DNA of 22,935 nt from CAYFUT01 sp964346395 (GTDB taxonomy: Bacteria > Bacillota > Halanaerobiia > Halobacteroidales > Halobacteroidaceae): NCBI GenBank assembly GCA_964346395.1, contig CAYFUT010000041.1, positions 1 to 22,935 of the forward strand, read 5' to 3'. Of this stretch, positions 21,970 through 22,935 are shown piece by piece (within the stretch, counting starts at the first letter, position 1; every line of letters starts with the position of its first letter). The notes below the pieces were generated by a model. It worked only from the letters and a program-made list of their open reading frames with translations, had not been told where the DNA came from and made no database searches. Made by a program: the position numbers and the translations under genes.

Positions 21970-22078
21970 AGGTTGAGTTTAAGACTGAGCAGACCATTAA
22001 AAAAGTAATTATAAAAAATTATAATTTTTAATGGTTGGCTCAAGCTCAAACTCAACCTAAGTCGCTGCTAGGCGACTT
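21970..22078. repeat. Dispersed inverted-repeat element, copy D, with hairpin module
   Basis: The left arm (21970-21990) pairs with the right arm (22038-22058) at 18 of 21 positions. Inside the loop CCATTAAAAA (21994-22003) pairs perfectly with TTTTTAATGG (22025-22034). The attached module is AAGTCGC (22059-22065) with GCGACTT (22072-22078). It lies between the truncated permease and the convergent cotJC, whose stop codon is three bases away. Confidence 0.85.
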
Positions 22079-22080
22079 GT

Positions 22081-22647
22081 TTATTCATTATTATCTAAAT
22101 AATCTCGAACAATGTCCAGGGTTTCGCCAAATCTTTGAAAGTGGACTACTTCCCGCTCTCGGAGAAAGCTGAGAACATCAATAACTCCCGGATCACTAGT
22201 CAGGTTGATGAGGTTTTCATAGGTTGCGCGGGCTTTTTGTTCAGCGGCTAGATTTTCATGTAAAGTAGCAATCGGATCTTCCATAGATTGAATGTAAGCG
22301 GATGTCCAGGGGACTCCTTCTGCATCGTGGGGATATAAAGCTCGGCCGTGCTGAGTATAATGACCGCCCAGACCGATCTTTTTGAGTCTTCTAACGGGCA
22401 CCCCTTCTGTCAGTTTATAAATTAAAGTACCGATTATTTCCCAGTGGGCCAACTCTTCAGTTCCAATATCGGTTAAAGTAGCTTTGGCTTCATCAGTAGG
22501 AATTGTATAGCGCTGGGTTAAATACCTGAGGCCTGCTGAAAGTTCACTGTCTGGGCCACCGTACTGGGCATAGAGATATTTGGCCATTTCCAGATCATTC
22601 TTGGCTACTTTAACCGGGTATTGAAGTTTCTTTTCATAATTCCACAT
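22081..22647 (-). CDS. cotJC: Spore coat protein CotJC, manganese-catalase family
   Basis: CotJC is a coat component of the manganese-catalase fold. Metal-site helices are recognisable: LSAGLRYLTQRYTIP, DIGTEELAHWEIIGTLIY, NLAAEQKARATYENLI and LREREVVHFQRFGETLD. Length (188) fits CotJC. In Bacillus it is made in the mother cell under sigma-E and deposited in the inner coat with CotJA and CotJB. ATG 22647 follows AAGGAGG. The gene lies 18 bases after cotJB on the same strand, which supports the cotJ operon. Catalase activity has been shown for some homologues, not for this one. Confidence 0.95.
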   Translation of the reverse strand: MWNYEKKLQYPVKVAKNDLEMAKYLYAQYGGPDSELSAGLRYLTQRYTIPTDEAKATLTDIGTEELAHWEIIGTLIYKLTEGVPVRRLKKIGLGGHYTQHGRALYPHDAEGVPWTSAYIQSMEDPIATLHENLAAEQKARATYENLINLTSDPGVIDVLSFLREREVVHFQRFGETLDIVRDYLDNNE

Positions 22648-22665
22648 AATTTTACCTCCTTAGGA

Positions 22666-22917
22666 TTAATAATTAATCTGCCACGGCCATTTTGTAGCCG
22701 GATACTGCCAGGGATAGTCGCTTGGGCAGCGGGCAGATAAGGGGCCGTATTGGCCGCGGTAGTCCTGCTTTAAGTTTCTAAGCTGGCGGATGTACTGATT
22801 AAAATCTTCTAAAGCACTTTCATCCCGGGGATGAGTGTTCAAATAAAGATTAAGCTCTAATACAGCAAAATCAAGTTCCATAATTTTTCTTAACGAGCGC
22901 AGTTGTTCTCTATCCAT
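22666..22917 (-). CDS. cotJB: Spore coat protein CotJB
   Basis: An 83-residue small protein with the CotJB pattern: an N-terminal helix (LRSLRKIMELDFAVLELNLYLNTHP), a mid segment DESALEDFNQYIRQLRNL, and a tyrosine- and proline-rich tail ending YPWQYPATKWPWQINY. The spacing and order match cotJABC. ATG 22917 is preceded by AAGGAGGT. cotJA is expected just beyond the right edge of the window. The function in the coat is structural and depends on CotJA and CotJC in Bacillus. Confidence 0.93.
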   Translation of the reverse strand: MDREQLRSLRKIMELDFAVLELNLYLNTHPRDESALEDFNQYIRQLRNLKQDYRGQYGPLSARCPSDYPWQYPATKWPWQINY

Positions 22918-22935
22918 GTTGCCACCTCCTTAAGG

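Overview
The window looks like chromosomal DNA of a low-GC, spore-forming bacterium with an outer membrane. Sporulation genes (sigG, spoIIR, cotJB, cotJC) occur together with a secreted 315-residue protein that ends in a beta-barrel-type aromatic C-terminus. That combination, with the AT-rich codon use and the acidic proteins, suggests a halophilic diderm Firmicute such as the Halanaerobiales (Halobacteroidaceae). This is an inference from gene content, not a database match.

Layout. 1-741: the C-terminal signalling half of a methyl-accepting chemotaxis protein. 920-2608: hflX, convergent with cheR (2680-3453, minus strand). 3454-4050: a gene-free stretch holding a large nested inverted repeat, a multi-stem element and a 7-bp tandem repeat. 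4051-6504: yycJ, htrA and rlmH, the conserved tail of the wal (yyc) locus without walRK. 6598-7819: ferritin and a LysM-BsuPI protein. 7841-9010 (minus): a ClpP-fold membrane-type protease and a small acidic protein. 9147-10204: two small heat-shock proteins, the second with a long Q/N-rich N-terminus. 10263-10579: gene-free but full of short hairpins. 10580-13766 (minus): an alpha/beta hydrolase, a beta-barrel protein, a broken ABC-ATPase/barrel fusion and a TPR protein. 14092-17820 (minus): response regulator, sensor kinase, ABC ATPase and ABC-2 permease in one operon. 18093-18404: a cold-shock protein with an acidic N-terminal tail. 18668-19159 (minus): a rubrerythrin-like protein. 19331-21275: sigG, spoIIR and an NlpC/P60 protein. 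21357-21893: an N-terminally truncated FetB-like permease. 22081-22917 (minus): cotJC and cotJB.

The most unusual features are: (i) a family of intergenic inverted-repeat elements, at least four copies, three of which carry the same AAGTCGC-type terminator hairpin on their right side; (ii) two genes, hflX and yycJ, whose only well-placed start codon is ATT, in both cases followed by AGT; (iii) sigG directly coupled to spoIIR; (iv) a deletion scar joining an ABC ATPase N-terminus to a barrel C-terminus; (v) several structured intergenic stretches of unknown function.
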